The translations under genes and the position numbers were made by a program. The notes beneath the pieces are model-generated. The model was not told the origin of the DNA and searched no databases. It saw only the letters and a program-made list of their open reading frames with translations. This document shows, piece by piece, positions 40,830 through 49,619 of a stretch of DNA of 64,000 bases. This DNA comes from Nocardia macrotermitis (GTDB lineage: Bacteria; Actinomycetota; Actinomycetes; Mycobacteriales; Mycobacteriaceae). The stretch covers positions 620,001 to 684,000 of the forward strand of contig NZ_WEGK01000002.1 of NCBI RefSeq assembly GCF_009604405.1, read 5' to 3'. The first letter of the stretch is position 1; every line of letters begins with the position of its first letter.

Positions 40830-40843
40830 TTCGAATTGGAATA
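40830..40843. promoter_or_regulatory. Candidate MarR operator 1
   Basis: GTTCGAATTGGAAT, an imperfect copy of the palindrome at 40862-40875, 20 bases upstream of marR. Confidence 0.5.
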
Positions 40844-40859
40844 ACCTCGATCGGGCCGC

Positions 40860-40877
40860 TGTTCAAATTTGAACAGA
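40860..40877. promoter_or_regulatory. Candidate MarR operator 2
   Basis: CTGTTCAAATTTGAACAG is an 18-bp perfect palindrome between marR and ribA, with the size and TTCAA-TTGAA form of MarR sites. Confidence 0.65.
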
Positions 40878-40944
40878 GGAGCTTTCGGGCAGATTCGAGC
40901 AGGTAGAGCCTCGAACGGCAGAGTCGTCGAACTTCGGAGTAGCC

Positions 40945-41622
40945 ATGACATCCATCTTCGATATCGCGGGGCGGGGCAATGCGGGTCCGGCCGCGGCGGA
41001 AGCGGCCACGGTCGAGCCGGGGCGCGCCACCGTGCGGACCCGGGTGCGGATTCCGCTCACCTTCGGTGACGGGTACGCGGTCACGGCCGAGGCCGTCACC
41101 TTCGACGGGCTGGCCGACGGTCGTGAACATCTGGCGCTGAAGTTGGGTGCGCCCGGGGCGGCGCCGCTGGTGCGGTTGCATTCGGAATGCCTCACCGGCG
41201 ATGTGTTCGGTTCGGCGCGTTGCGATTGCGGGCCGCAGTTGCGGGAGGCCGTCGAGCGGATCGCACAGGCCGGTGGATATCTGCTCTACCTGCGGCAGGA
41301 GGGACGCGACATCGGGCTCTACAACAAGCTCGACGCGTACGCGCTACAGGATCAGGGGCTGGACACGTATCAGGCCAACGCCGCGCTCGGGCTGCCCGAG
41401 GACGGCCGGGACTACACCGCCGCCGCGCAGATGCTGGCCGCGCTGGGCGTCGGGGCGGTCGAGTTGCTCACCAACAATCCGGACAAGCCGCGGCAGTTGC
41501 GCGCGTTGGGGGTGGATGTGCGGGCCACGGTGCCGACCGGCGTGCACGCGACCGCGCACAACCTTCGCTATTTGCGCGCCAAGGCCCAGCACACCGGGCA
41601 TACCATTCGATTGATCGGCTGA
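40945..41622 (+). CDS. ribA: GTP cyclohydrolase II
   Basis: 225-residue stand-alone RibA, converting GTP to the first riboflavin intermediate. Zinc cysteines lie in [20 protein letters not shown]. The catalytic region is [20 protein letters not shown], and [18 protein letters not shown] follows. There is no fused RibB domain, and it sits outside a rib operon. It is divergent from marR and 12 bases upstream of the dioxygenase gene. Confidence 0.93.
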   Translation: MTSIFDIAGRGNAGPAAAEAATVEPGRATVRTRVRIPLTFGDGYAVTAEAVTFDGLADGREHLALKLGAPGAAPLVRLHSECLTGDVFGSARCDCGPQLREAVERIAQAGGYLLYLRQEGRDIGLYNKLDAYALQDQGLDTYQANAALGLPEDGRDYTAAAQMLAALGVGAVELLTNNPDKPRQLRALGVDVRATVPTGVHATAHNLRYLRAKAQHTGHTIRLIG

Positions 41623-41634
41623 AAGGGTTTCGCC

Positions 41635-42420
41635 ATGTCCACCGCCGAGACCGCCGGGCGGATGCCCGCGCTGTACCTGAGCCACGGTGCGCCGCCGCTG
41701 GCCGACGATCCGCTGTGGCCCGGGCAGCTGGCCGCCTGGTCCGCCGAATTGCCCAGGCCCACCGCGATTCTCGTGGTTTCCGCGCACTGGGAGGATGCGC
41801 CGGTGACGCTCGGGGCGACCACGACGGTGCCGCTGGTCTACGACTTCTGGGGTTTCCCGGAGCGGTACTACTCGGTGCTGTACCCCGCGCCGGGCGCGCC
41901 CGAGCTGGCCGCGAAAGTGCGTGCGCTGCTGGGGGATTCGGTACACGATGCGCCGGATCGCGGGCTGGATCACGGTGCGTACGTGCCGCTGGTGGAGATG
42001 TTCCCCGAGGCCGATATTCCGGTGCTCCAGTTGTCCATGCCGACGTTGGATCCGGTCGGGTTGTTCGAGCTGGGGCGTCGGCTCGCGCCGCTGCGGGAGG
42101 AGGGCGTGTTGATCATCGGCAGTGGATTCTTCACGCACAACCTGAGCGAGATGTCGCGCGATGCCGTCGGGGACGAGGCGCCCGCCTGGTCCCGCGAATT
42201 CGACGCGTGGGGTCGGGAAACGTTGGCGGCGGGCGATATCGACGCGCTTCTCGACTTCCGGCACACCGCACCGGCCGCACGTCTCGCGCATCCGCGTATC
42301 GAGCACTTCGCGCCGCTGTTCGTCACGCTCGGGGCCGGCGAGGGTGACTTCGACAACCGGCGTACGCCGATCGAGGGGTTCTGGCTCGGGTTGGCGAAGC
42401 GGTCGATTCAGCTGGGGTGA
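41635..42420 (+). CDS. Class III extradiol dioxygenase (DODA/LigB type)
   Basis: 261-residue protein with metal-ligand signatures LYLSHGAPPL and VVSAHWED, then GLDHGAYVPLVEMFPEADIP and LIIGSGFFTHNLSEM. This matches the DODA-type ring-cleavage family acting on catechols, although many bacterial members have unproven substrates. It forms a probable two-gene operon with ribA. Confidence 0.9.
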   Translation: MSTAETAGRMPALYLSHGAPPLADDPLWPGQLAAWSAELPRPTAILVVSAHWEDAPVTLGATTTVPLVYDFWGFPERYYSVLYPAPGAPELAAKVRALLGDSVHDAPDRGLDHGAYVPLVEMFPEADIPVLQLSMPTLDPVGLFELGRRLAPLREEGVLIIGSGFFTHNLSEMSRDAVGDEAPAWSREFDAWGRETLAAGDIDALLDFRHTAPAARLAHPRIEHFAPLFVTLGAGEGDFDNRRTPIEGFWLGLAKRSIQLG

Positions 42421-42525
42421 GCTGGTAGCTCGGTGGGCTCCGGTGACGCTGCGCCCGGTTCGGCGGGGTGGTGCTCGCGCGGGCCGGGAGCAGTCGCGGG
42501 CCGAGGTGAGTCCGGCTCGGATGGG

Positions 42526-43572
42526 TTACTTTTCGCCGAGGGCCGTCAGTGCGCGGTCGACGTCGTCGGATGTGTTGTGGACGTGGAATGCGAAGCGTAG
42601 GAAGTTGTTTCGTGTGGTGGCCACGATGTCGGCGGCTTCGACGCGGTCGGCTCGGCCGTATTCGCCGGGGATGGTGACGATGGGGGAATCGCCGGGGACG
42701 GCCGGGATGTCCAGGGCCGCCAATCCGGTTCGAAAGCGTTGTGCCAGTGCGAGATCGTGAGCGCCGACGGCTTCGACGGTCAGTTCGTCGATGAGGTCGA
42801 GGCCGATTCTGGCGGCGAGGACGCCGAGGCCGTCGGGGGTGCTGTCGTGGCGGCGGGCGGTGGTGGCGAGTTGCCGGGGCGCATACATTTCCGACCACCT
42901 GTCGGCCGCGGCGTACCAGCCGGGGGAGGTCGGGTGGGTGAGTTCGGCGGCGGCGGGGTTGATCGCCAGGAGGCTGACGCTGCGTGCGCCGAGCAGCCAT
43001 TTGAAGGTGGCGCAGACCCAGTAGTCCGCATCTGCGAAGTGCAGGGGGAGCCAGCCCGCGGCCTGGGAGACGTCCAGGAGTAGGTGGGCATTGTGGGCTG
43101 TTGTGGCTGTTCGCAGATTTGCGAGGTCCACCAGGCGGCCGTCGGCGGATTGTGCGAGGCTGACCGCGACCAGGGCGGTGGAGGGGCGGACCTCCTGTGC
43201 CAGCCGTTCCAGTGGCGCGGTGCGCACCCGCAGGTTGCCGTGGTAGCGGAACGGGTTGGTCACCGAGGCGAAATCACCTTCTGCCACAAGGACTTCCGCG
43301 CCCGCGGGCAGGCCCGCGGCGATCGGGCCGACCAGTGTGCCGACGGTGTTCGCGATCGCGATGTCGTCCGGGGTCGCGCCGGGCAGCAGCCGGGTGAACC
43401 CCGCGCGGAGGCGATCCACCTCGTCGTCACCGCCCGGGGTTCGCCGGCCCGCGCCCCAGTCGTGCAATGCCGCGTGCAGTGCGGTCAGTCCGCGTTTCGG
43501 GGGCAGGCCGAAGGCCGCGGTGTCGAGATAGACGGTCTCGGGGGCGAATTCGCCGGGCAGCAGGGACTTCAT
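42526..43572 (-). CDS. Class V aminotransferase-fold PLP enzyme
   Basis: About 348 residues of the cysteine desulfurase/kynureninase-like fold. It shows YLDTAAFGLPPKRGLTALHA, LLLDVSQAAGWLPLHF with the cofactor Asp, and the PLP lysine in VCATFKWLLGARS. C-terminal residues include NNFLRFAFHVHNTSDDVDRA. Relatives include EgtE-like C-S lyases, but the reaction is not certain. ATG 43572 is preferred over an in-frame TTG at 43614. Confidence 0.85.
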   Translation of the reverse strand: MKSLLPGEFAPETVYLDTAAFGLPPKRGLTALHAALHDWGAGRRTPGGDDEVDRLRAGFTRLLPGATPDDIAIANTVGTLVGPIAAGLPAGAEVLVAEGDFASVTNPFRYHGNLRVRTAPLERLAQEVRPSTALVAVSLAQSADGRLVDLANLRTATTAHNAHLLLDVSQAAGWLPLHFADADYWVCATFKWLLGARSVSLLAINPAAAELTHPTSPGWYAAADRWSEMYAPRQLATTARRHDSTPDGLGVLAARIGLDLIDELTVEAVGAHDLALAQRFRTGLAALDIPAVPGDSPIVTIPGEYGRADRVEAADIVATTRNNFLRFAFHVHNTSDDVDRALTALGEK

Positions 43573-43753
43573 GAGACCAGCGTCATCCCGTCGTGGGCGG
43601 GCGTCCATAGCCAATTGCCCGTGATCTGGACTGGATCCTCGGTGCGGCGAGCGGACGAGGCGTGGTGTCGGCAGGCTCGATCGGTCTGTGCGTCGTGGAT
43701 TGTGGTGCGAGGAGGTCGGAGCGAGTTGATGTGTTGTGTGGGTACGGATTCGG

Positions 43754-44497
43754 CTATCCGGTGGCGGAGCCGAACAGGGCGGTTAGCTCGGCCGGGTCGT
43801 ATTCGACGGGGGAGCCGTGACCGGGGACCAGGGTGTGGGCGGGCTGGGCGGCCAGGGCGGCGGCGCTGGCCCGGGTGCCGGATTCGTTGTGGTTGAAGAA
43901 GGTCGGGAGCAGTTGCAGACCGGTGTGGGCGGAGAGCAGGTGGCCGGTGATGAGGGTGTCGCCGGAGAACAGCACGCCTTCCGAGGGGAGCAGGTAGGCG
44001 GTGTGGCCGTCGGTGTGGCCGGGGGTGGGGATCGCGACGATGCCGCCGGGCAGGGCCGCGAGGGTGGCTTCGTCGGCGGTGGTGGCCGTCGGGATCGTGA
44101 CATCGAGGTGGCGGCCGACGACCCGGAGGGTCTGGGCGAGCCAGCGGCGGCCCCGGGCGTCGAGCAGGCGCGCGGCCATCTGCGCGGGCGAAATCTGTTG
44201 CAGGTATTTGCGTTTGGCGTGGCGGACCTCTTCGGGGCCGGTGTAGATCGGCACCTCGAAACGTTCGACCAGTGTCGGGATGGCGCCGATGTGGTCGAGG
44301 TGCGCGTGGGTCAGCAGGACCGCGGCGATGTCGTCGAACTGATGGCCGATCTCCCGCACCGACTTCAGCACGTCGTCGGTGTCACCCGGATATCCGGCAT
44401 CGATCACGGTGACGCCCGAACCGTCGCTCACCAGTGCCCAGTTGACATTCGTCCCGGCGACGACGTGGACGGAGTCGGAAACCTGCTCGATCTTCAC
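43754..44497 (-). CDS. MBL fold metallo-hydrolase
   Basis: 247-residue metallo-beta-lactamase fold. The zinc motif is THAHLDHIG, with later ligands in GIVAIPTPGHTDGHTAYLLP and VLFSGDTLITGH, and the closing LVPGHGSPV. Substrate unknown; a thioesterase- or lactonase-like role is possible. GTG at 44497. The downstream area 43615-43753 has no gene. Confidence 0.9.
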   Translation of the reverse strand: MKIEQVSDSVHVVAGTNVNWALVSDGSGVTVIDAGYPGDTDDVLKSVREIGHQFDDIAAVLLTHAHLDHIGAIPTLVERFEVPIYTGPEEVRHAKRKYLQQISPAQMAARLLDARGRRWLAQTLRVVGRHLDVTIPTATTADEATLAALPGGIVAIPTPGHTDGHTAYLLPSEGVLFSGDTLITGHLLSAHTGLQLLPTFFNHNESGTRASAAALAAQPAHTLVPGHGSPVEYDPAELTALFGSATG

Positions 44498-44507
44498 CCA
44501 CGCAACG

Positions 44508-44813
44508 CTAGCGCGCCTGATCGCTGCGCTGGAACTCGCGCCAGGCCTGCTGTGTCTCGGTCAGCTTCGGGCGCGGGGTGCGGTTGCGGAAGAAGTTGAC
44601 CACCATCAGCACCGGCAGCAGGAATGCCTGGAAGAAGATCAGATACGACCCGCCGTCGAAGAAGAAGGCCAGATAGATCGCGTAACCCACGAAGACCGCG
44701 CCGAAAATGCCGTTGATCGAGCGCGAGACGACGCTCTGCCCCTGCTTCAGCGCCGCCAGCACGAGCATGACGATGCCGCTGAGCGCGAGCAGGGCCACAT
44801 ACCAGTTGAACAT
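44508..44813 (-). CDS. Small three-span membrane protein
   Basis: 101 residues beginning MFNWYVALLALSGIVMLVLA, with hydrophobic segments at about 3-21, 32-52 and 57-75 and a basic, polar tail (RNRTPRPKLTETQQ). Function unknown. It lies 10 bases upstream of the MBL gene on the same strand and is likely cotranscribed. Confidence 0.7.
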   Translation of the reverse strand: MFNWYVALLALSGIVMLVLAALKQGQSVVSRSINGIFGAVFVGYAIYLAFFFDGGSYLIFFQAFLLPVLMVVNFFRNRTPRPKLTETQQAWREFQRSDQAR

Positions 44814-44973
44814 GAGAAATCCCCCGAGGTGATGTCCGGTCGTTCCGGTCGGTGCGAAACCATAGCATTCGGCGCACGGGCGCGCGATCGAGATTCACAT
44901 CACTCGGCGGGCGTGTCCCGCGACGACCAGTTACGCTGTGCGCGAGGACAAGTCGTTGAGGGAGGCGACGGGT

Positions 44974-45408
44974 ATGGGGCTGTTCTTCGAACATCCGACA
45001 CAGCAGGTTCCGACCGACGTGGTGAGCTCGGAGATCCGGCGCGCGCTGCTCGATTCCGGCGTGAGTGACGCGGCCGCGGCGGCGGCGCAGCGCATGGGCT
45101 TGCTCGGGGTGCACGATCCGCGGCTGGAATCGGCGATCACCTCCGCGTTGCAGATCTCGCCGTCGTCCGAGGCCGATGCCGACGATCAGGCCCGCGCGGT
45201 CGCCGCGACGCTCGCCACCCAGCCGCCCGCGCAGTTCTTCTGGGGGCGCGCGACGCTGTCGGTGGTGTTGTTCGTCGGGCTCGCGGCCATGGGTTTCTGG
45301 TCCGATGCCACCCATCATCCGACGTCGGCGACCGCTTTCTTCGGCTTCGCGGGGGCGGTCTTCGGCATCGTGACGGCGCTGTTGTCCGCGGAGAAGGCGC
45401 GTTCCTGA
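44974..45408 (+). CDS. Membrane protein of unknown function
   Basis: 144 residues from ATG 44974, which follows GAGGGAGG by eight bases. The soluble N-terminal part is helical and Ala-rich. Two hydrophobic stretches occur at about residues 92-108 (ATLSVVLFVGLAAMGFW) and 118-136. No family recognised. It is divergent from the small membrane protein. Confidence 0.65.
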   Translation: MGLFFEHPTQQVPTDVVSSEIRRALLDSGVSDAAAAAAQRMGLLGVHDPRLESAITSALQISPSSEADADDQARAVAATLATQPPAQFFWGRATLSVVLFVGLAAMGFWSDATHHPTSATAFFGFAGAVFGIVTALLSAEKARS

Positions 45409-45490
45409 AATATCCGTCCGGTTGGAGGATGGACGTGCCGGATATGTGCGGTACGGTCGGGTGCGCAGGAGAAGGAGGGGATTCGGCGCG

Positions 45491-46498
45491 ATGAACGCTG
45501 CTTCACAACACAACGCTGCTTCACAAGACCTGGACGATCAGACCTTGCCCACGATCGGCGAATTTCTGGCTGCCGTCGGGGCGACACCGGTTGTGGTGTA
45601 TCCCGAGTATCCCGGGGTTCCCGTTGTGCTGCTGGATATTCCGGGAGATTGGCACGGCGTGGTCCGCGAGGTGCTGCCGAATGCGTTCGGGGCCTGGGCA
45701 TTACCGGCCGAGGCGGGCAGTGTCGCGGCGGAGTCCGGGTGGGTCGAGAACGCGGTGCTGATGGTGTGGCGGCTGTCGCTGCCGGTGGATCCGCGGGCGG
45801 TGATGCGTTGCGCGTTCACCGATTCGCGGCGGCTGCCGGACTGGGTGGAACTCGGCGGGGATGTCGAGGATTACGACGGGTTTCCGTCGGCGGAGATCTC
45901 CGGCATGTACACCTACGCGGACCTGAGTCTGTGGATGTCGACGCGGTATCTGATCGCCAGCACGCCGACCGGACAGTATCTGTTGCAGCTGACGGTGACG
46001 ACGTTCGCCGCCGGGGCCGATGAGGGGACGTTCATCGCCGAATCGTTCTCGGTGCAGGTGCCGCCCGCGCGGCCGGGGGTGGGGGCGCACGATCTGCGGA
46101 CCGGGCCGCAGCCGGTGGTGGTGCCGGAGGATGCCGGGTTCCGGTCGGGGATGTACCAGCCGGAGAGCGAATCACGTTGGCGGCAGGCGGATTACGGGGA
46201 TTCGGTCGAGTCCTTCGAGCCGGAGGGGGTGGCGCGGCGCGGGGACGGGGTGATCGGCGGGTACGAGTCGGTGCCCGAACAGGTGGTGCCGCGGTCGAAC
46301 AGGCCGGTCACCGGGGCGCACGCGGTGGTGCGGGATCAGGGATTCGACACTCCCGCGCACGGATACGAATCCACCGATCCGGATGCGTATTCCACGATCA
46401 TGGGCGTCGAACCGGCGGCGGCCGAGAGTGATCCGCGCGGATCTCACCGCCGGGAGCCGGGAGCGCCGAGTACGGGAAATATGGATTTCCGTATCTGA
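45491..46498 (+). CDS. LpqN/LpqT-like protein with long disordered tail
   Basis: 335 residues. The first 190 form an LpqN/LpqT-like domain (TIGEFLAAVGATPVVVYPEY, GDWHGVVREVLPNAFGAWAL, LLQLTVTTFAAGADEGTFIA). From about residue 200 the sequence is polar, Gly/Glu/Pro-rich and presumably disordered. No signal peptide is apparent, unlike secreted LpqN. ATG 45491 with GGAGGGG upstream. Function unknown; family assignment moderate. Confidence 0.68.
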   Translation: MNAASQHNAASQDLDDQTLPTIGEFLAAVGATPVVVYPEYPGVPVVLLDIPGDWHGVVREVLPNAFGAWALPAEAGSVAAESGWVENAVLMVWRLSLPVDPRAVMRCAFTDSRRLPDWVELGGDVEDYDGFPSAEISGMYTYADLSLWMSTRYLIASTPTGQYLLQLTVTTFAAGADEGTFIAESFSVQVPPARPGVGAHDLRTGPQPVVVPEDAGFRSGMYQPESESRWRQADYGDSVESFEPEGVARRGDGVIGGYESVPEQVVPRSNRPVTGAHAVVRDQGFDTPAHGYESTDPDAYSTIMGVEPAAAESDPRGSHRREPGAPSTGNMDFRI

Positions 46499-46625
46499 TC
46501 TGCCGGGTACATATACATTCTTCGGATGTGACGAGTGAACCGATCGAGTTGCCCGGCAACGGGATCGGCCCTGGTGTGGGTGAATGGGGCGATTATCGGC
46601 GGTGTGACTGGTCGAAGGGGCGATT

Positions 46626-46955
46626 GTGATCTATCGGATGCAGATCTATCAGGCGGTCGGGGAGAATCTCGCGATCTTCCACGACTACTTCCGGATACAT
46701 CTGCTGCCGGTGCAGTTGCGGCACGGCGCGCGGTTGGTGGGGCGGTGGGAGACCGACGACGGGCGGGTGGTCGCGGTGTGGGAGTACGACGATCGCGATT
46801 CCTACGACCGTATCCAGGCCGCGGTGGCGGCGGATTCGGCGACGCCCTGGGCGGAGGAGTTGCGGCGGGAGCTGCCCGCGTTCTTCACCGAACGTGACGA
46901 GGTGTTCATGCGTTCCGCGCCCGCGTCGGAGGAGCTGGGCGAGCCGGGGGTGTGA
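46626..46955 (+). CDS. NIPSNAP family protein
   Basis: 109-residue ferredoxin-like fold: MIYRMQIYQAVGENLAIFHD, VQLRHGARLVGRWETDDGRV, VAVWEYDDRDSYDRIQAAVA. NIPSNAP proteins are widespread alpha-beta barrels of uncertain function. GTG start at 46626. A 127-base gap precedes it and zapE follows. Confidence 0.8.
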   Translation: MIYRMQIYQAVGENLAIFHDYFRIHLLPVQLRHGARLVGRWETDDGRVVAVWEYDDRDSYDRIQAAVAADSATPWAEELRRELPAFFTERDEVFMRSAPASEELGEPGV

Positions 46956-47023
46956 GTTTCGCCGTGCGTGTGATGGTTCACAGAGCGATGTGTATCGGTG
47001 GGGGTGCGGATTAGGGTTCCGAT

Positions 47024-48070
47024 ATGCGTTGGGGTCGTCGGGGTGTTCGATCAGATCGGTTCGCGGGTGTGGATATCTATGTATTCCACAGGGCGGCAAC
47101 GGAACTCGGGTTCGAGCTGGATGCGGCGCAGGGGCGTGCGGCGGCTGCGCTCGCTGCGGGGGATCGGAGTCTGTATCTCTGGGGGCCGGTGGGACGCGGT
47201 AAGAGTTGGTTGATGGCAACGTATTTCGACGCGTTGCCGGACGGGCGGAAGTTGCGGGTTCATTTCCACGAGTTCTTCCGGGATCTGCACGGGGCCATCC
47301 GGGCCAACGGCAATGATCTGTCGGCGGCGTTGGATGATCTGCTCGGTGCGCGAGATGTGTTGTGTTTCGACGAGTTTCACGTTCACGACGTCGCGGATGG
47401 CAAGTTCATCTCGCGGTTGCTGGGTGAGCTGTTCGATAGAGATATCCGGCTGATCGTGACCTCGAACTATCCGCCCCGAGCGCTGCTGCCCAACCCGCTG
47501 TTCCACGACGATTTCGTGCCGACGATCGAGTTGATCGAGCAAGCGTTGACGGTGCTCGCCGTGGACGGCCCCGTCGACTATCGCACCACCGGTGGGCACG
47601 AGACCGGGTTCGCCGCTGGATGGTGGGTCAGCCCCGGTACATCCGAGCAGCTCGAGCGCCTCGGACTCCATCCGCCCGGACCGGACGAATCCCGCACCCT
47701 CGCACCGACCGGACATCCGATCCGGGTGACTCGCGCGGCCGAATCCGTGCTGTGGATCGACTTCGCCGAACTATGCGAAACAGCCACCGCCCCAACCGAT
47801 TACCTCGCCCTGTCCCGTGATTTCCCGCAGTGGGTGGTCAGCGGCGTCCCCGCCCTCCGAACCATCGACCGCGAACCCGCACAACGCTTCGCCAACGTCG
47901 TCGACGTCCTCTACGACCGCGACGTCACCCCGATATTCCTCGCCACCACCCCACTCACCACCCTCACCGCCGACGCCCGCCTCCCCGTCGACATCGAGCG
48001 AATCATGAGCCGACTCGGCCAGCTCGGCCGCCGTGAACTCGATTCCGCCGGGATCGCGACGCACCGCTGA
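47024..48070 (+). CDS. zapE: Cell division protein ZapE (AFG1-like ATPase)
   Basis: 348-residue AAA-type ATPase: Walker A GPVGRGKSWLM, Walker B DVLCFDEFHVHDVADGKFIS and sensor LIVTSNYPP. ZapE is an FtsZ-associated ATPase in E. coli; AFG1 extracts or degrades membrane proteins in mitochondria. GLHPPGPDESRTLAPTGHPI is a family segment. It begins at ATG 47024 and ends before a strong bidirectional terminator. Confidence 0.9.
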   Translation: MRWGRRGVRSDRFAGVDIYVFHRAATELGFELDAAQGRAAAALAAGDRSLYLWGPVGRGKSWLMATYFDALPDGRKLRVHFHEFFRDLHGAIRANGNDLSAALDDLLGARDVLCFDEFHVHDVADGKFISRLLGELFDRDIRLIVTSNYPPRALLPNPLFHDDFVPTIELIEQALTVLAVDGPVDYRTTGGHETGFAAGWWVSPGTSEQLERLGLHPPGPDESRTLAPTGHPIRVTRAAESVLWIDFAELCETATAPTDYLALSRDFPQWVVSGVPALRTIDREPAQRFANVVDVLYDRDVTPIFLATTPLTTLTADARLPVDIERIMSRLGQLGRRELDSAGIATHR

Positions 48071-48123
48071 GCTTTCGGAGGCTCGTGGGCTGGCTGTATT
48101 CGTCGGGAGGGTATCAACGAGTT

Positions 48124-48152
48124 GCGCTCACCTCCGGGGCGGAGGTGAGCGC
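48124..48152. terminator. Terminator between zapE and the nuclease gene
   Basis: Perfect 12-bp stem (48124-48135 with 48141-48152), 5-base loop, between convergent genes; no U-tract. Confidence 0.75.
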
Positions 48153-48160
48153 TGGTGTCG

Positions 48161-49075
48161 TCAGGTGAGGACGTCGGTGATCGTGGTCGCGGTGAGGGCT
48201 TGGTGGAACCAGGTGCGGAGCTTGTCGGTGTCCTGGCAGGATCGGATCTGTTGTTCGGCTTCGTCGGGGACTGTGATCTCGCGACTCCGGAGCAGGTCCA
48301 GGATGTTCTCGATGATCATGGTCTTGCCCCTGGCCTCGCCTTCGACGCGGCCTTCGACGCGGCCTTCGACGCGGCCTTCGGCGCGGAGGCGTTGGGCGGT
48401 TTCTCCCTTGAAGAAGGAGAGGTTGATGCTCATCAGGTCACTCCATTTCTTGGCTGCGGCTGAGCCGCTGAGGCCCAGTTCGGTCAGTTCGGTGAATACG
48501 GTGGATTCATCATCGGGGCCTAGTTGTCGCATCGCGGCTGCGAGTGCATCCAGTATCGCACCGATGTCGGGTTCGTTGACGTGGGTGATGGCGGAGAGGG
48601 TGGCCAGGGGGATGTCGGAGGCGGCCTCGTCGGGGTCGGTGACGGCCGGGACGTTGTGTGGGCCCAGGACCAGTGGTTTCACTGTCAGGCTCGGCCATTG
48701 GGGGAGGCCGAGGGAGATTGGTTGTGCGGCCCATGCGGCCGTGGCGCGGTCTCGGCAGACGATCACCAGGACGACCGGCATCTTGTAGGTCGCGTGCAGG
48801 TAGGCCGCGTAGTACGCCCAGGCGCTGAGTTTGTCGGGGTCCTTGTCGTTCTGTGCCTCCATGGCGAGCAGGAAAGGGCCGTCGGTGTCGGTGGTGATCG
48901 CGATCAGGCTGTCGATACGCCGTTCCAGTGGGCGATGTTCGGACAGGTCGTTGGTGTAGATCGAGACTTCTGTGGGGGTGCCGAAAGGGAGAGCGAGGCG
49001 CTTGAAGGCGCGACCGAAGACTCCCGGATCTTCTTGGAACAGGCGATGCATCGCCTCGTGAGGTTTGCCGACCAT
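48161..49075 (-). CDS. Rpn-like PD-(D/E)XK nuclease with VEGR repeats
   Basis: About 304 residues from ATG 49075, though a longer N-terminus from 49114 is possible. It resembles the Rpn/Transposase_31 nuclease families: RIDSLIAITTDTDGPFLLAM then EAQNDKD, supplying the Asp, E-x-Q and Lys of PD-(D/E)XK. The C-terminal part contains RVEGRVEGRVEGE from a 12-bp DNA repeat, followed by a helical tail. In other bacteria Rpn proteins promote RecA-independent recombination or phage defence; this member is unproven. Confidence 0.65.
   Translation of the reverse strand: MVGKPHEAMHRLFQEDPGVFGRAFKRLALPFGTPTEVSIYTNDLSEHRPLERRIDSLIAITTDTDGPFLLAMEAQNDKDPDKLSAWAYYAAYLHATYKMPVVLVIVCRDRATAAWAAQPISLGLPQWPSLTVKPLVLGPHNVPAVTDPDEAASDIPLATLSAITHVNEPDIGAILDALAAAMRQLGPDDESTVFTELTELGLSGSAAAKKWSDLMSINLSFFKGETAQRLRAEGRVEGRVEGRVEGEARGKTMIIENILDLLRSREITVPDEAEQQIRSCQDTDKLRTWFHQALTATTITDVLT
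48338..48386 (-). repeat. 12-bp tandem repeat in the nuclease gene
   Basis: About four copies of GCCTTCGACGCG (the last with one change), encoding the VEGR units; such repeats often vary in length. Confidence 0.85.
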
Positions 49076-49145
49076 GAGGCGAAGATATGCGCGAAATATG
49101 TTCTGGGGCCACATGATTCGATGGATTCGTGTGTGGTCCACCACA

Positions 49146-49190
49146 GGGCGGTCCGTGCTGGACCGTTGGTGGGCGGTCCGTGCTGGACCG
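49146..49190. repeat. Two identical 20-bp hairpin repeats
   Basis: GGGCGGTCCGTGCTGGACCG occurs at 49146-49165 and 49171-49190; each contains CGGTCC-GTGCT-GGACCG, a perfect hairpin. They lie just upstream of the nuclease gene and may be operators or a terminator pair. Confidence 0.75.
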
Positions 49191-49366
49191 CCGGTGAATT
49201 CGGTGGCTTTTTGTATCGGGGGTTGGTGAGGGGAGGGGAGGGGGTAACGTCGGCGGGAACCGGGCACGGTTGGCGGTCGGCGCACAGGTGCGGTGGGTGG
49301 TGGGCGTGTTCGGTCCTCGGCCGTGGGCATCGGGCGTACCGGTCGGGGCTATCGCTAGGAGCGTTC

Positions 49367-49555
49367 ATGACCTTGGCCAGTACCGGGGATGTCGATCAGG
49401 CAGTTGCGTTTGCGGACGTTCGGGCTGCCGAGAAGGCGGCGGAACTCGAGCGGAATGTGTTGGCGGCGAAGACCGTTGCCGTCTACGCACAGGATGCCGC
49501 CGAGTGTGTGGATCTGCTCGCTATGCTCGGGTTGGATCTGGCCGACTTGAAGTAG
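49367..49555 (+). CDS. 62-residue hypothetical protein
   Basis: MTLASTGDVDQAVAFADVRA then EKAAELERNVLAAK, ending AECVDLLAMLGLDLADLK: an all-helical acidic small protein of a kind common in actinobacteria. ATG 49367 has AGGAG five bases upstream. Function unknown. Confidence 0.6.
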   Translation: MTLASTGDVDQAVAFADVRAAEKAAELERNVLAAKTVAVYAQDAAECVDLLAMLGLDLADLK

Positions 49556-49619
49556 AACGGCTGTCGATCGGCGGGCCGGATGGAAGTTCGGTCCGCCGAT
49601 CAGCTGTGCTGCGGAAGTA

